This document shows, piece after piece, positions 20,505 to 31,510 of a stretch of 64,000 bases of DNA. The notes under the pieces were generated by a model. It saw only the letters and a list, made by a program, of their open reading frames with translations, was not told where the DNA came from and ran no database searches. The DNA is taken from assembly GCA_910589415.1 (NCBI GenBank), contig OU342639.1, forward strand, positions 13,090,268 through 13,154,267, read 5' to 3'. Numbering within the stretch: position 1 is the stretch's first letter; the number at the start of each line of letters is the position of its first letter. The DNA is from Malachius bipustulatus (taxonomy: Eukaryota > Arthropoda > Insecta > Coleoptera > Melyridae). The position numbers and the translations under genes are program-made.

Positions 20505-21959
20505 AATGGACAAATGTAGGGGTAGTTAGTCACTAGAATGCAATCTATGCATTCAAAATATTGGTGGCCATTTTGAACATTTGTAACTTCCAGTTGATTT
20601 ATTCCCTCATTTTCATTGTTACGTGATATACCTATTTTTATAGCTTTTTAGCTTTTATATTCAAATGTTTCATAATATTTTCTAGAGTTACTAGATGGCT
20701 ATTAGAAAATTTGTAGTTAATTAAGTATAATTTAAGATTGTTTGCATAGAGGATTACAAATTATTCTGCAAAATTATCTATGTATAATTTCAAATTCAAC
20801 TGAGGTCTATCAGTTATGCTTACATGGCCGCCTATAGTTGAGTTGAGGAAATAAAATTAAAAACCATCCTAACTTTTTTATTTCCCGAAAAAACGATAAC
20901 GAGTTTTATATCGTTGTATTTAGAAAAAAAGACACATCGAATGATGTCATAGCCAACTATGACTTACATTTAAAAAAACACAAGTTTACGTCATAGCTCG
21001 AAAATGACACAACAAATAAAAAAAATTGTAACGCCGTTTTATTGTCTATGAAATCGTCTAAAAGGTTTTCCTTTACGATTTTTCTCTAATCCCAATAATC
21101 AGAATGCTATCTCGGTGTAAAGAAATTCGCGGAATTTACTTTATGTTAATTATCTAGGAAGCCATGGAGATTTAAAAAAAAACAAAAGCTGTTTCGAATT
21201 AAGCTCATAAAACTGCACTACTTTCCCCATTTAACCGTTCCTCTAACTGCAGTAGTTTACGAGATCCCTGTACTAAACATTGAAAAAACTCACCCTGTAG
21301 AATCTTATTATAGTTAGGTTATTTTACTATAAGTTGTATTAGATACCGTGCATTATATTATTGCGAGAGTGCTTAATAAATATAAAAAACATTGACAAAA
21401 AAGCTTCTGCCATATATTTCAAGTAAAAAATCACTTAATTCCATCAAGCTAATAGAGGTGGCGGGTTAAGTGTAGTATTATTAAAGCTCGAGGCGGAGGT
21501 CTCAGCTTAAATATAGCATGCTAGTAAACGCAGTGTTGTCAAATTTACCTTTATTCCTTATCTTCAAAACAAATTTTAAAAGATTTTATTGGTAGGTATA
21601 CCTTTTATACGAGTAGTATAATATTTTCCATTGGAGATATAATCATCTGATACACAATATATTTTCTATTGAAAATTCACTTGAATTGTAAGTGAACCCT
21701 TACGACACTTTGGGAGTGATGCATAAGTGAAGATTTTGAATCACGTTGACTCTGAATCTTTGCAGGTTTTATTACTCGAGAAACACAGCCCTTGGAATGC
21801 TATTCCAAAGTGATGCGATACATGAAAGAAGTCTGAAATGTATGATACGAGGTGTAACGAGCAAAACCTGATACGGATGAGCGTCTGCGGCTCGTCAAGC
21901 GGGCCACGTCTTTTGAACCGTTCCCATAAAAATATCTGTAAAACAGGCGCAGGTCAGCT
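20505..21959. other. Spacer, nothing recognised
   Basis: No coding similarity seen. Contains CACCCTGTAG at 21290 and GGTGGCCATTTTGAAC near 20562, a word style shared with family A, but no alignment over a longer stretch. Confidence 0.4.
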
Positions 21960-22340
21960 ACTTTTCTTCGATGTTCGACAGTATCGAAATCGGGGTTTTT
22001 GATTTGATGTCAAAAATGTCAACAATGTCAACCAAAATGTCAAATCTGGGTCCCCGAATTGCTTTGTTTCGGTCCAAGGCTAACATAATGCGCTTATGAC
22101 ACGCTGTTGGAAAACAATGCCTGACATTTTTGATTCTACGGAAGGGGTTATTGGCGGGGTCCTTTCCTGGACATCGACGGAAGAGTAAGAAAAATGTAAT
22201 CACGCCCACAGGTTTGCCTTCTCAGTAGCCGACGATGCAATAGTCCCGTCTATCTGTGCAAGTGATGGAATGGTAGATTTGGTCAACTTCTAGCTAATCG
22301 CCGTGATTACCGAAAAAAAAAAGATTTAGAACCGTTAAGC
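21960..22340 (-). pseudogene. Jockey-like LINE fragment before the RT palm
   Basis: The minus strand from about 22330 to 21960 aligns to 55960-56180 on the plus strand. Shared pieces are the ATEKANL segment, FSYSSVD, TPPxxPSVExKMSxIVFxQRVI and the LALD stretch. This is the region between endonuclease and RT in the same LINE family. It ends abruptly at both sides. It lies just beyond the poly(A) end of the LINE tail at 22.39 kb, so it is a second truncated copy. Confidence 0.6.
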
Positions 22341-22359
22341 CACGAGAAAAGTTTTCTCC

Positions 22360-22478
22360 TAATTTTTTAGTTATCAGCTTTCTTTTTTTTCCCTTTCGAG
22401 GGCCGTGCGATTCGGGATCGCCGGATGCACCTCAGCCTCATGGGGTTATTGTGCTTACCTCCTTTGCTTAATGTCATC
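22360..22478 (-). mobile_element. Jockey-like LINE 3' UTR and poly(A), left of the hAT insertion
   Basis: The minus strand matches the 3' UTR at 11260-11360 (GAGGCTGAGGTG, CCGGCGATCC, ACGGCCCTCGA) and ends in an A-rich tail (T-rich on plus at 22379-22390). Its upstream continuation is found beyond the hAT element at 28717, as shown by the unbroken relative at 11.2 kb. Confidence 0.7.
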
Positions 22479-22708
22479 CAGGGTTGGTATTTTACACGTT
22501 GTCGAAATAGCTTTTCATTTTTTCACGTAAAAATCTGTAAAAAACGTAAAATAAGTATGTAAAAAATGAAAAATACGTAAAAATAAGTTGAAACCGAGGT
22601 TTTCAACTGACTGAGGAGACCAATAGCTACTATGCCCAGTGGTCGTCTTCATTGAGAGAAGAAAAAGAAGATGATTGAGGTTACGTTTTAACCTAAAATC
22701 ATTTATAA

Positions 22709-23590
22709 ATGATGGATAAAATAAACAAAGAAAAAATTGGATGCCCAGCCTTATTAGTTTATATTTATTTAATTGCTTGCTATTTTGCTAATTTAAGTAT
22801 TTTCGGTAAAGAAATGCAGAGATCAGACAAAATTTTTAAAGGAAAAGCTTGTGGGGGAAGGTCTCGACGGCAGGATTATGCTGACTTAGAATTTTAATGC
22901 ATCCAACAAGGAAACACTTATAACGTAAAATGTAACTCTTGTGATTTAATATTAAAAAATACTGCTACCAACAGACTAAAAATACACAGATACGTAGTGT
23001 ATTTTCCATACATATTATTAGGTTAGTACCCGTTACTACTATTATTAAAGGTACCTACCTATTACCTACTGTATTACCTGTTCGTTTATAGGAATTCATG
23101 CAGTAAAAGGAGTCTGTTGGAAGATAAAACTCAGGAATCTCAGATCAAGGATGATTCAAAGTCCCAAAAAGACGGCTCAATAATATCTTGATCCTGAAAT
23201 TTTAATTTTGTCGCCGAACCAAAATGAACCAAGTGTATCGAACATGAACTAGAATCTGAGATATATATTCTGAAGATATTCTAGCTGTTGAAGAAGTTGT
23301 TGTTACGGCAGTTTCTGCGAGTAGCACACCAAAATTCAAAACAAAGTCTATAAAAAGAACGGGTTCTTTGAGAACCTACATTGAATAGTCTGTCTGATAC
23401 AGAAGAAGTAACGATTACGCAGGCCATTGCACATTTCTTTTTTGCTTATTTAACATTTAACATTATTGAATCAAAATATTTCATTGATATGGTAAAAAAA
23501 CTCCGGCATGCATATGCAAACAAGATTCCGAATAGAAAGCCTTGCAACACGCCTTCTTGACGCTACCTATAATCAGATTATTTCTTCCAG
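22709..23590 (+). pseudogene. hAT transposase, N-terminal part (BED finger)
   Basis: An open frame begins at 22709 and meets a TAA at 22895. In the same frame the next codons give a BED-type zinc finger: YNVKCNSCDLILKN then NRLKIHR (C-X2-C ... H). From 23250, in further frames, comes the segment after the BED domain: AIAHFFFAYLTFNIIESKYF, MVKKLRHAYANKIPNRKTL and TRLLDATYNQI, which matches the usual start of the hAT catalytic region. The first catalytic Asp region is not seen; the LINE insertion begins near 23590. Several stops show the gene is dead. BED plus the C-terminal hATC piece at 28.2 kb make the family call solid. Confidence 0.8.
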
Positions 23591-25803
23591 TTAGTTGGAG
23601 ACAAATTCCGTAAGTTTTAATTTATGGTTGGAAAAATGGTTGGAGCCACTGTTCTGCCAATCCACAAAGCAAATAAGCCAAAGAATGAGGTATCTTCCTA
23701 CCGGCCCATATCTTTGACCTGTACCTCCTGAAAACTGCTCGAATAAGTTATAAATAAAAGACTATTATGGCATTTAGAGAAAAACAACCTAATACCAGAC
23801 GAGCAAAACGGCTTTCGAACAAGTAGGTCAACCAATGATAGCATCACTCATCTCCACACGGAGATAACAGAGGCATTCGCTAAAAAACAAGATTTAATAG
23901 CAGTTTTCTACGATCTAGAAAAGGCTTTTGATACAACATGGCGTTTCACAATTATTAAAAACCTGACCTAGTCATTTATTAGTTAGTTATTAGTCCGACC
24001 CTTTTCACAATTGCACTGAACGGACTTACAAACACCACGGTAGCACCAGTTAGAATGTCGGTATACGCTGATGATATTGTCATTTACTATCGAATACTAA
24101 CTCTATGTCACAACTTCTGCAAGACACCATAGATAACGTACAAAGGTGGGCAGGTCACTCTGGATTTAGATTCTCCCCTGAAAAAACTAAGTTCATGGTT
24201 TTCTCGAGGAGAAGAAACCATGTCACCCCAAAATTAAAAATAATGAACAACACAATGGCAGAGGTGAAACAGCATACGTTTTTAGGCATTATATTAGATC
24301 CAAAACTACACTGGCTAAAAACTACACTATGAACTAAGAAATGACTGTCTACAAAGAATAGGAATACTTAGAACACTATCAGGTCAGCAGTGGGGAGCAT
24401 CCGAATCTGTTCTCCTGACAATCTACCGTAGCCCTGGTAAGGTCAAAGCTGGAGTATGGGTGCGTAGCATATGGCACGGCAAAAAAACGGCGTTGAGGAG
24501 GCTCAACATCATACAGAACATGATGAATCTGTACAGAGAGACCGGAGAGATGCCACTTGAGCTACGAAGAAAGCAACTAACGTCAAATTTTGCAGGTAGG
24601 ATCGCCTCCCAACCTAACAATCCAAATAATCAGACCCTCGCAAATTATAATTTCTACCAAGACAGATTCAGAAGATATCCCAGACTACCCACACCCTATT
24701 ACCTCAACATCCAACAACATCTAACCGAGGACGAGATGCGTAACATCGCTCCTAAAACCAGGAAAAAACCACCTTGGATGACACCCACACCCACAATAGA
24801 TACAACCCTCACCATTTATAGCAAAAGAGATGCCACATCATCCATAATAACACAGAACTTCAGAAATATCTTGGAATCATATCATCCCGATATAGTTATC
24901 TACACTGATTGGCCAAAGGAGACAATGCAGCAGGCTGTGGCATCGTCACACCGACAGGAAAACACCAATTTAGATTGCCATCAGTGACGTCAGTCCAGAC
25001 AGCGGAATTATACGCAATTAAAGAGGTCCTCACACATACATTGCGCAGCTCCGGTAAAAATCTAGTAATATGCACTGATTCGCTGTCCTCGATACAATCG
25101 ATTGGACAGATTTATACAAAGAATCAAATTTCCGAAGAAATACGAGGCCTATGCCGTGAACTTAAAGAGGTTGGCAATAACGTTACCATAATATGGACAC
25201 CATCTCATTGCGGTATAAAGGGAAACGAGGAGGCCTACTACAGAGTGGCACAACAAGCGTGTAATATGGGGGACCCATGCCAAGATACCATACTATTCCA
25301 GGATATGAAAGCTGAGATACAGCCACGAGTAAAGAATTCATGGTAGCAAAAGTGGGAAGAACAACACACACAATTAAGAACCATCGAACCCACGATTAAA
25401 CATAAATAGCAGAAGAGAAGGAGTCATACTCAGGAGATTAAGAATGGGACATACATCGATAACTCAACCATATCCTACAAAAGAGTATTGCTCCTGTCTG
25501 TGAGCTCTGTACTGTACAGCTGACCGTAGCCCATTTTCTTCTAGACTGTCCCCGGTTTTCACAAAAAAGAGCTGACAACAATCTTGGCGCCAATCTTGGA
25601 GAAGTACTAGATATTGGGTCATCAACGACTACCAGTAATCTAATGCAGTTCCTAAGACTTTATGGCTTTATTTATGGACTTTATAGCTTAATTTAGATAG
25701 ATCCTCCTGTAATGTAGCAGTTGTTATAAGCATACTTGTATAATATAATGTAAAGGGTGCTAATGACCTATGATGTTGAAGCACCTTAATTTAATAAAAA
25801 AAA
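23590..25803 (+). mobile_element. I-like non-LTR retrotransposon inserted in the hAT element
   Basis: Runs from RT through RNase H to a poly(A) end. The 3' UTR word GATGTTGAAGCACCTTAATT followed by AATAAAAAAAA (about 25773-25803) resembles the end of the LINE at 31.65 kb (-). hAT transposase sequence lies on both sides. The exact left junction and any target duplication could not be fixed. Confidence 0.75.
23610..25580 (+). pseudogene. RT-RNase H polyprotein of the I-like LINE, broken
   Basis: Domains in order. RT N-terminus with SSYRPISLT (23690-23720) and IPDEQNGFRTSRST; catalytic AVFYDLEKAFDTTWR (about 23900-23944). A deletion follows that removes motif C. Then SVYADDIVIYY (24060-24091), GFRFSPEKTKFMVFSRR and TFLGIILDPKLHW (thumb), and a connection region (24460-24890). 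RNase H follows: IYTD (24898), a slipped GCGIVTPTG, TAELYAIKEV, CTDSLSSIQS and TPSHCGIKGNEEA. The last catalytic Asp is replaced (AYY where AD is expected). A C-terminal RRLRMGHTSIT with a decayed knuckle and AHFLLDCP-like ending (to about 25560) closes it. Numerous stops and shifts. Confidence 0.8.
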
Positions 25804-26035
25804 CTACTAAAATTGTTACTTGTAGTTGAATTACAGTTGATGGTAAGCAGAAAATAAAATATTATCGAACTGCATACTTTTGTTCGATCGAAAGAAAATT
25901 TATTTTATATTTAAAATTAAAAAAAAAAATAGGTTTCTAAAGGTCAGATTTAGAAAAGTCTTTAATAAGTAAAGGAGGTTCAAGAATACAACTCCCGTGC
26001 GAGACTCGTTGGTGTACATATAGAAATTCTTATAA

Positions 26036-26464
26036 ATGTTTTTTAAGCAATCTTCAGCACATGAGAATTGTGAAAATAAAATTGTATCCAGTATTTTCGA
26101 TGACGATTTTGTGGAAAATGTTGGCAAAAACCTCATGATTTATGAACCAATATGTGGGTTAATTAATAAGTGCCAGTCAGACAGTGCATCAGTTGCAGAT
26201 AGTGTTAGAATTAGAATTACCTGAAGAATTTCATCAACTATTTTCTGAAAAACTAGAGGCAAGGAAAAAAAATGACATTTAATATTTATGCTCTAACAGT
26301 TTATTACCTGCACCCGTTTTATAACAATGACAAACTTTCTGCAGAAAAGATTACTGAAATAAATTATTTCTTATTTAAATCACTCTCAGAAAATGGGTGT
26401 GATGAATGGGACAATTTTAGGAGAAATACCAATGTATTCAAAAAACTAAATGAAAAACAGATAA
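26036..26464 (+). pseudogene. hAT transposase, middle part
   Basis: Frames 26036-26224 and 26272-26469 encode the helical region ahead of the C-terminal dimerisation domain. IVSSIFDDDFVENV, MIYEPICGLINKCQSDSASVAD (the Cys-Gln with S-x-AD pattern usual before ELW in hATs), FHQLFSEKLEARK, then AYYLHP-like TVYYLHPFYNNDKLS. The frame stops at 26467-26469 only because the solo LTR starts there; its TSD copy ATAA is at 26461-26464. The same protein resumes after the LTR at 28162. Confidence 0.75.
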
Positions 26465-28161
26465 TGTAGCGTGCGCTTTTCCGCATCCGTTTCGAATGAA
26501 TTTTCGAATAGAAAAGGCGCATGAAAATAGACCGGTTGGAATGCTACACTCCACTGGTTTTATACTCTGAGTCATTGTAGCGAGGTCGAATGATGAGTCT
26601 GCCATCTGCCAGTCAGAAGGGCTACACGTCAGAGCAGTAGAGGAAAGGAAGATGCGTGGATGTATCGATTAGATAGTGGGGGAATTGTCAGGCCGAGAAC
26701 CAGACGAGATTGCTGGCCGATCGTTCTTGCTGTCTGAAATATTGTTGTGTGAACATGGTTCTTCCTGGTTGAAATAGTGGTGGTGATCATGATTCAGAAA
26801 GTGAATTGTTTAATTATTTGTTTCGTGTAGTGGTTTGTTTGAAACTCAGGTATGAAGTTGTTGTTTTAGACTTATTTAGCAAAGCTAATATTCTATGTCG
26901 TTTCTAATTAGGTAGAGTGAGATCTGTTGATGCTGATTACTGTGGAGTAGATTAAAGAAGCTCGAACAGGGTATAATGGCGTACCTGTTTCGGTAATATA
27001 ACAATGACGTTTAGTAAATTTTCAGATAGTAATTATTTTTAATTTCAGGGCTTCTACTTTTCGTTTCTAGTTTTTTTCGTTTTCCGTTTTCGTTTCGGAT
27101 TCTTCATTAGGGCTATTGTGCTTTGATTCCAGTCCCGATTTTAGTTTCTGTTCTGGGATCATAATTGGTTCAGGAGTTTTGCTGATGTGAGCAGCTTGGA
27201 TGAATGGCGTCCTTTGGGTAAAGCGAAGCCATTCCATTTTTTTCGATTTGGTTTATATGTCTGGACCATCGAGGAGGATGACGTAAGCAGTGGTGGAAGG
27301 AGGAAGCGTCACTCTCCATCCTGCTTTTGAATCTTCCCGTTCACTCACTTTTCAACATGAACTACCATTTGGACTGGAAGGTACCTTATCAGATTTATAT
27401 ATTTGTAACTTTTTATGTTCTCTAAAATGAGAAACACATCAATCAAAGAATGTTACTTGGAGTGATTTATTTGGATCAGTGTTATTTATTAATGAATTGA
27501 AGAATACCTAATTGAGATGATAATTTTGTATATTGCTAAACTTAATTATACCAAGCGGTATAATGTTTTATTTTTTTATAAGTAAAATAAATTTTAATTT
27601 AGTAAAGTGATTATTTGGGCCAAATTAAGTAAGGTTAGATAAGTAAATTTTAGCGAAAGCTAATCGAAGGTGAATTTGGGTCTTTTAAAGACTAATTACA
27701 TTTTAAAATGAATAAGGATTTTGTCTTATCTTTGATCTTATGTGTAATGTTTAGTAAATAAGTGGAACAATCCTAATTTTAAGTATATAATCTCACGATA
27801 CATTACTATCAATTCCTGGAAATTTAATTTAATTGGAGTATTCCAATAAATTGTTAATTGTTAGTGTGTGTTTATTTGATGTGTTTTGTGTGACCTGTAA
27901 TTTAAATATTCACAACGTAGGGCAGGTCAAGGTTTTTGGAAACTTTTTGGCAACTTCTTAGAGACAAAATTGATCTAGACGATCACTGAAAAATTTGTAA
28001 CTTCATTTTAAGATCTTTAACACCCTCTGTTCCGCTTAAGGTTCAAATAAATTTGAAAGTACCCGAACGGAGCCAGAGGGAATAGCATCCTCTGCTCGCA
28101 CATTTTTCTATTGGCATATTTATTCGAAATTTTAAATCAAGCGAGCAGAGAAAGGGTTACA
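26465..28161 (+). mobile_element. Solo LTR, 1.6-kb family, copy 2, ATAA target duplication
   Basis: Begins TGTAGCGTGCGC and ends GGGTTACA, with ATAA on both sides (26461-26464 and 28162-28165). The transposase frame on the two sides fits together once the LTR and one ATAA are removed, which proves the boundaries. Length 1697 bp. AATAAA near 27845 is a candidate polyadenylation signal. The element contains no protein frame. TG...CA ends with a 4-bp duplication fit a long Gypsy-type LTR. Confidence 0.9.
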
Positions 28162-28368
28162 ATAACAAAGCTTCTGCTATATTGGTGTATGGCTGAAAGT
28201 TTTTGCACCGAACTACCCAAGTTGGCTATAAAACTACTGCCAATACCTGCTTCGTCTGCAGAAATTGAAGGAGTATTTTCTAATTGGGGCTACATTCATT
28301 TACATATACGCAATATACGCAATTCATTTGAAAATTCAAAAAAATTAGTTCACGTAGGTATATTATAA
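28162..28368 (+). pseudogene. hAT transposase, C-terminal dimerisation (hATC) part
   Basis: From ITKLLLYWCMAES the frame continues to LAIKLLPIPASSAEIEGVFS, the conserved hATC motif (usually PASSA-x2-ER-x-FS; the Arg is Gly here), then RNIRNSFENSKKLVHV and a stop at 28366-28368. A methionine-started frame from 28111 is misleading: its first 16 residues come from the LTR. This domain makes the dimer contacts of hAT transposases. Confidence 0.85.
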
Positions 28369-28716
28369 TCTAAAAATGAACGATCCAATTTTGGATGAAA
28401 TTGAAGAAGATCAAAGCGAGATTAATGATTAATGATTTATTTTTTCCCTTGTCAATTTATATTTTAAATCAATAAATTTAGGTAGGTACGTACTTAGTCT
28501 TTGTACTTATTTTTTTATGGTTATTTTGATAATTATTGTTGTGATAATTTTAATTTTGATTGTTATTTTTATTAAAAGAACAATAAATTACGTTTCCAAT
28601 AGTATTTTACATTTTTTACGTTTTTTACATTTTTTATACGACTTTGCTGATGTAAATTACGTAAGTTTTTTACGTGTAAAATACGTGTAAATTACTCTGC
28701 CAACCCTGATGTAAAT

Positions 28717-29040
28717 CATTCCGTCAGTCTGGTTCCCTGAACTAGTTTGTACAGCCCTATCACTGGATGAGTGTCATATTCTGCGGACTCATTTTTGGCT
28801 GTCCTTATAATTCCTGTCTTCTGCGGTCCAGAGCTTCGCATTCGCACAGGACATGTTTGGCTGTGTCTTGGGCCTTGCTGCATTCTCGACAGCTTAGGTC
28901 TCCATTCTCCATTGAACAGTCGTATTTTATTCAAGTGTTATTTTAGGGCAATAATATGTCCCATCAGTAATCCCACTGTGATGCGCAACTGATTCCTGCT
29001 TGTAGTAGTTCTTCAGTTGTCTTCTTTATGGGTCCATTGT
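28717..29040 (-). pseudogene. Jockey-like LINE: zinc-knuckle tail after RNase H
   Basis: The minus strand encodes GDLSCRECSKAQDTAKHVLC, a C-X2-C-X7-H-X4-C knuckle, then ECEALDRRR. This C-terminal motif is common after RNase H in Jockey/R1-type LINEs. The matching but shattered copy is at 11.08-11.25 kb. The left end continues into the 3' UTR on the far side of the hAT element (22478). At about 29040 the sequence jumps to the linker after the endonuclease, so RT and RNase H are missing. Confidence 0.75.
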
Positions 29041-29640
29041 TGAGCTTCCTTGGTTTGCAGGGATGAAATTAAAGTGATTTGTGCCATCTGAGCTTTTTCG
29101 CCACTGCTGCAAAGCCACTTGTTTTTTATGCCTCTTTTATTGAACCAAGGTTTGCTTTTAGAAGGACGTTTTTTTAGGAACATATGTGTCAATACAAGTT
29201 AGGATGATTTGAGCAACTTCCCTCGTACAAACAGATGGATCATTAGAGCCGAAACAAGCGCTCAGTCAAAAGCTTGATAATGTTCCCCAAGTTCTTCCGA
29301 CTTATCCGATCTGCAGTGCGGGATTGTATTCAAGTCTTACCCACGAGTTTGTTATCTGAGGAACCCAATGGAGCTTTCACTGTGATTGTATATATTTGGG
29401 GATTTGTAGTCAAAAAGAGATCCAAAAAGTTAGCGAAGTCTCCCTCGCAATCGGGAATGCGGGTTGGTTCGTTAAACAGCTGCGCAAAACCACATCAGCT
29501 AATACAAAAAAAGATTCAGTTTCACGTCATTCTTCATCATTGAAATTAGAGTGTTTAAGCCGGTTATTGTTATGTACGATTGAATCGCACAATATTGCCA
29601 CTTTTGGATAATTTATCTGTAAGAAATGCCTGAAAAAAAT
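29040..29640 (-). pseudogene. Jockey-like LINE: endonuclease C-terminus and linker
   Basis: On the minus strand from about 29500: CGFAQLFNEPTRIPDCEGDF, LDLFLTTNPQIYTITVKAPL then GSSDNKLV. This aligns residue for residue to the copy at 55.31-55.47 kb, where the catalytic His reads SSDHK; here it is Asn. After it come DPSVCTREVAQI and KKTS...KQTLVQ, the linker. The endonuclease N-terminal half is missing. Several frame breaks. Part of the same decayed LINE as the knuckle tail and the 3' UTR at 22.4 kb. Confidence 0.75.
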
Positions 29641-29684
29641 GCCACATACTGTTTATCGCTTGGTGGTCGATATAGATTAGATTC

Positions 29685-30472
29685 AGATTTATCGTAAGTG
29701 GGCCATTGGGACACCTCCACTGCGACCGAAGGTCTATTGTGGGTCACATCTAGTCGTGCTACATTAACCCCATTAGGTCAGCCTCTTTAAGGAAGCTGAC
29801 CATCTGTTGTTAATGTATCCAGGTCCTCTGGTGTGAGAAAGTCTCTCCCGAAGGTTTGTAATCTGGTTATTCGTCTTCCTTTTTCTCAAGGGAGATTCAT
29901 TTCTCCTCCTGGTCAAGCGGAATCGAGCTGTTTCTTGGAGTCGGATTAAAACTGATCTCCAATTTAGTTCTCCTTGTAGTGTATTTATTATAATTTAATG
30001 TTCCTGGGTGGCTAAGAAAGACGGTTAAGTGAAGACCCCCATATCTCTCAGCGCGCGAGACATGCCCACAACACAGAGTGATATACGGTTCAATTGAGGC
30101 CCACATTTGGACATTCTCCGGCGCCGTTGCCCCTAGTGCAGATGACACGACAACTAGGTTGGGGGAGGTGGTCCGCGGCAGGGCTTTCCTGAGCTACCAG
30201 TCTAGAGTTTTGAATTCGACGAGCTCTATCCCCGCTGCTAACCTTACTCACTGTCGCTCATTGTAAGGCTTTCCCCTATCCGCCACCTGGGTCGCGCCCG
30301 ATGGGTTACTCAACCGCACGGGTACATACTTCTTATCTTTTGGTGGTCGGTATACAACGGGTTCTTTGTGTTGCTCTAAGCCATTGTCTTTCCCTTCAGC
30401 TGTTTCCAAAGCATGCTTTGGTATTATTGCAGAATGATCATAATTTATGGTGATCAATTTTAGTGCAAGCAA
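29685..30472 (-). repeat. Repeat family D, copy (-)
   Basis: The minus strand aligns to 47160-47936 (plus) in two blocks. The first block surrounds CAACGGCGCCGG and TATATCACTCTGTG. The second begins AATCCGACTCCAAGAAACAG and ends ACCTCCACTGCGACCG-like sequence by a TAGATTAGATT tail at 29672. The middle differs: the 47-kb copy has about 290 bp more. The segment 30472-30248 (-) is open for 74 codons without a recognised domain. Probably the 3' region of a LINE, but this is not proven. Confidence 0.55.
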
Positions 30473-31134
30473 ATTTAAAAAAAAAGTTTTACTTGGAAAC
30501 AGGTCATTTTATCACGATAGATATAGAGGACCTTTTCCGAATATTTCTTCATGTTCTTCAATTGTGTGTCTTCAAAACTCAGAAAAAAATATTACGAAAA
30601 AAGTTATAGGCCTTTTTTGGAGGTCAAGGGCAGTTAAGGTCTCTTGATTTTGAGGGATTCAAGTCTAATTTGGACCAAAGATGCAAAGCAACATCAGTGG
30701 CAGGTGTGTTAAATTTTAAGAAAATCCGTACACTAGAATAAAAATTATAAAAAAATATTGATGTAAAAAAATTAACTTTGAAGGCTCATAACTTTCTTAT
30801 TTGTGAGTTTTCTGAAAAAAATTTTCGATACTTTTGGCAATATTTTATCAAGTAGAATCATCCCCTTAATTCTTTGCTCATAATTTCCGGACACCCTGTA
30901 TACAGGGTGGGCCATCGAAAAGGTAACAGGCCTAATAATTTGTCAAGTGAAGATGTATGCAAAAAACGCCGAAACAGGTCGATTTTATTATCAAAGTAGG
31001 CATATTTTCATGACAAATTAAACTACCAAAGTTCACCCCCTTGGCAGCGGTAGCTACCTCTTTGCTTATCATCATAGGGAACAACCATGGAGTGATACAT
31101 CATTTGAAAGCTACTTGAAAGCTAATTGGGATAA
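30473..31134. other. Spacer with a TACAGGGTG palindrome
   Basis: No gene. At 30892-30909 lies the perfect palindrome CACCCTGTATACAGGGTG, two copies of a word that marks repeat ends elsewhere in the window, placed back to back. Confidence 0.6.
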
Positions 31135-31510
31135 AAAATATCTATCTTGTTTAAACAGCTGTTAAAAAAAGAACCCTTTTCCCTCGAATTCAAAAGGCCG
31201 CCATTTTGGAACTACCGGACAGATTTTGCTCAAATTTGACCTCTCCTTTTGTGGATATCTTACTTTCACAAAAGTTTCAATCACCTAGATTGAAAACTGC
31301 GACCAGTTAACCGTGCCTCATGGACCGGAATTTTTGAATTTTGAAAGAACAGCCTGTAGAAGTAACGCGATTTTTGGAGATTTTTTCAACGAAAATCTAA
31401 TGTCATTCCAAAGTTTTAGAAGGATCCAAAATTTCGTTCACTAATATTGAAAGATAAAGCTACAGGAGCGTTTTTAAAATCGAAATTTCGTGATTTTGAA
31501 GACATAAAGT
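31135..31510 (+). repeat. Repeat family A, internal fragment
   Basis: Carries the family words GGCCGCCATTTTGGAAC, AGATTGAAAACTGCGACCAG, CCTGTAGAAGTAACGCG, AAAATTTCGTTCACTAAT and CTACAGGAGCGTTTTTAAAA in the same order as 3920-4850. The terminal hairpin is missing; the match stops at TTTCGTGATTTTG near 31500. Confidence 0.8.

Larger units (their letters stand above)
22479..28708 (+). mobile_element. hAT DNA transposon, 6.2 kb, carrying two later insertions
   Basis: The left end CAGGGTTGGTATTTTACAC and right end, as complement, CAGGGTTGGCAGAGTAATTT form the short terminal inverted repeat typical of hAT elements. The flanks are ATGTCATC (22471-22478) and ATGTAAAT (28709-28716), a decayed 8-bp duplication. 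The relative at 11.25 kb reads GGTGGCAT there (complement ATGCCACC) with no insertion, which supports the target reading. AT-rich subterminal regions with ACGTAAAAA-type repeats (22520-22590 and 28600-28690) would suit transposase binding. Inside are transposase pieces, an I-like LINE (23590-25803) and a solo LTR (26465-28161). Confidence 0.85.
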
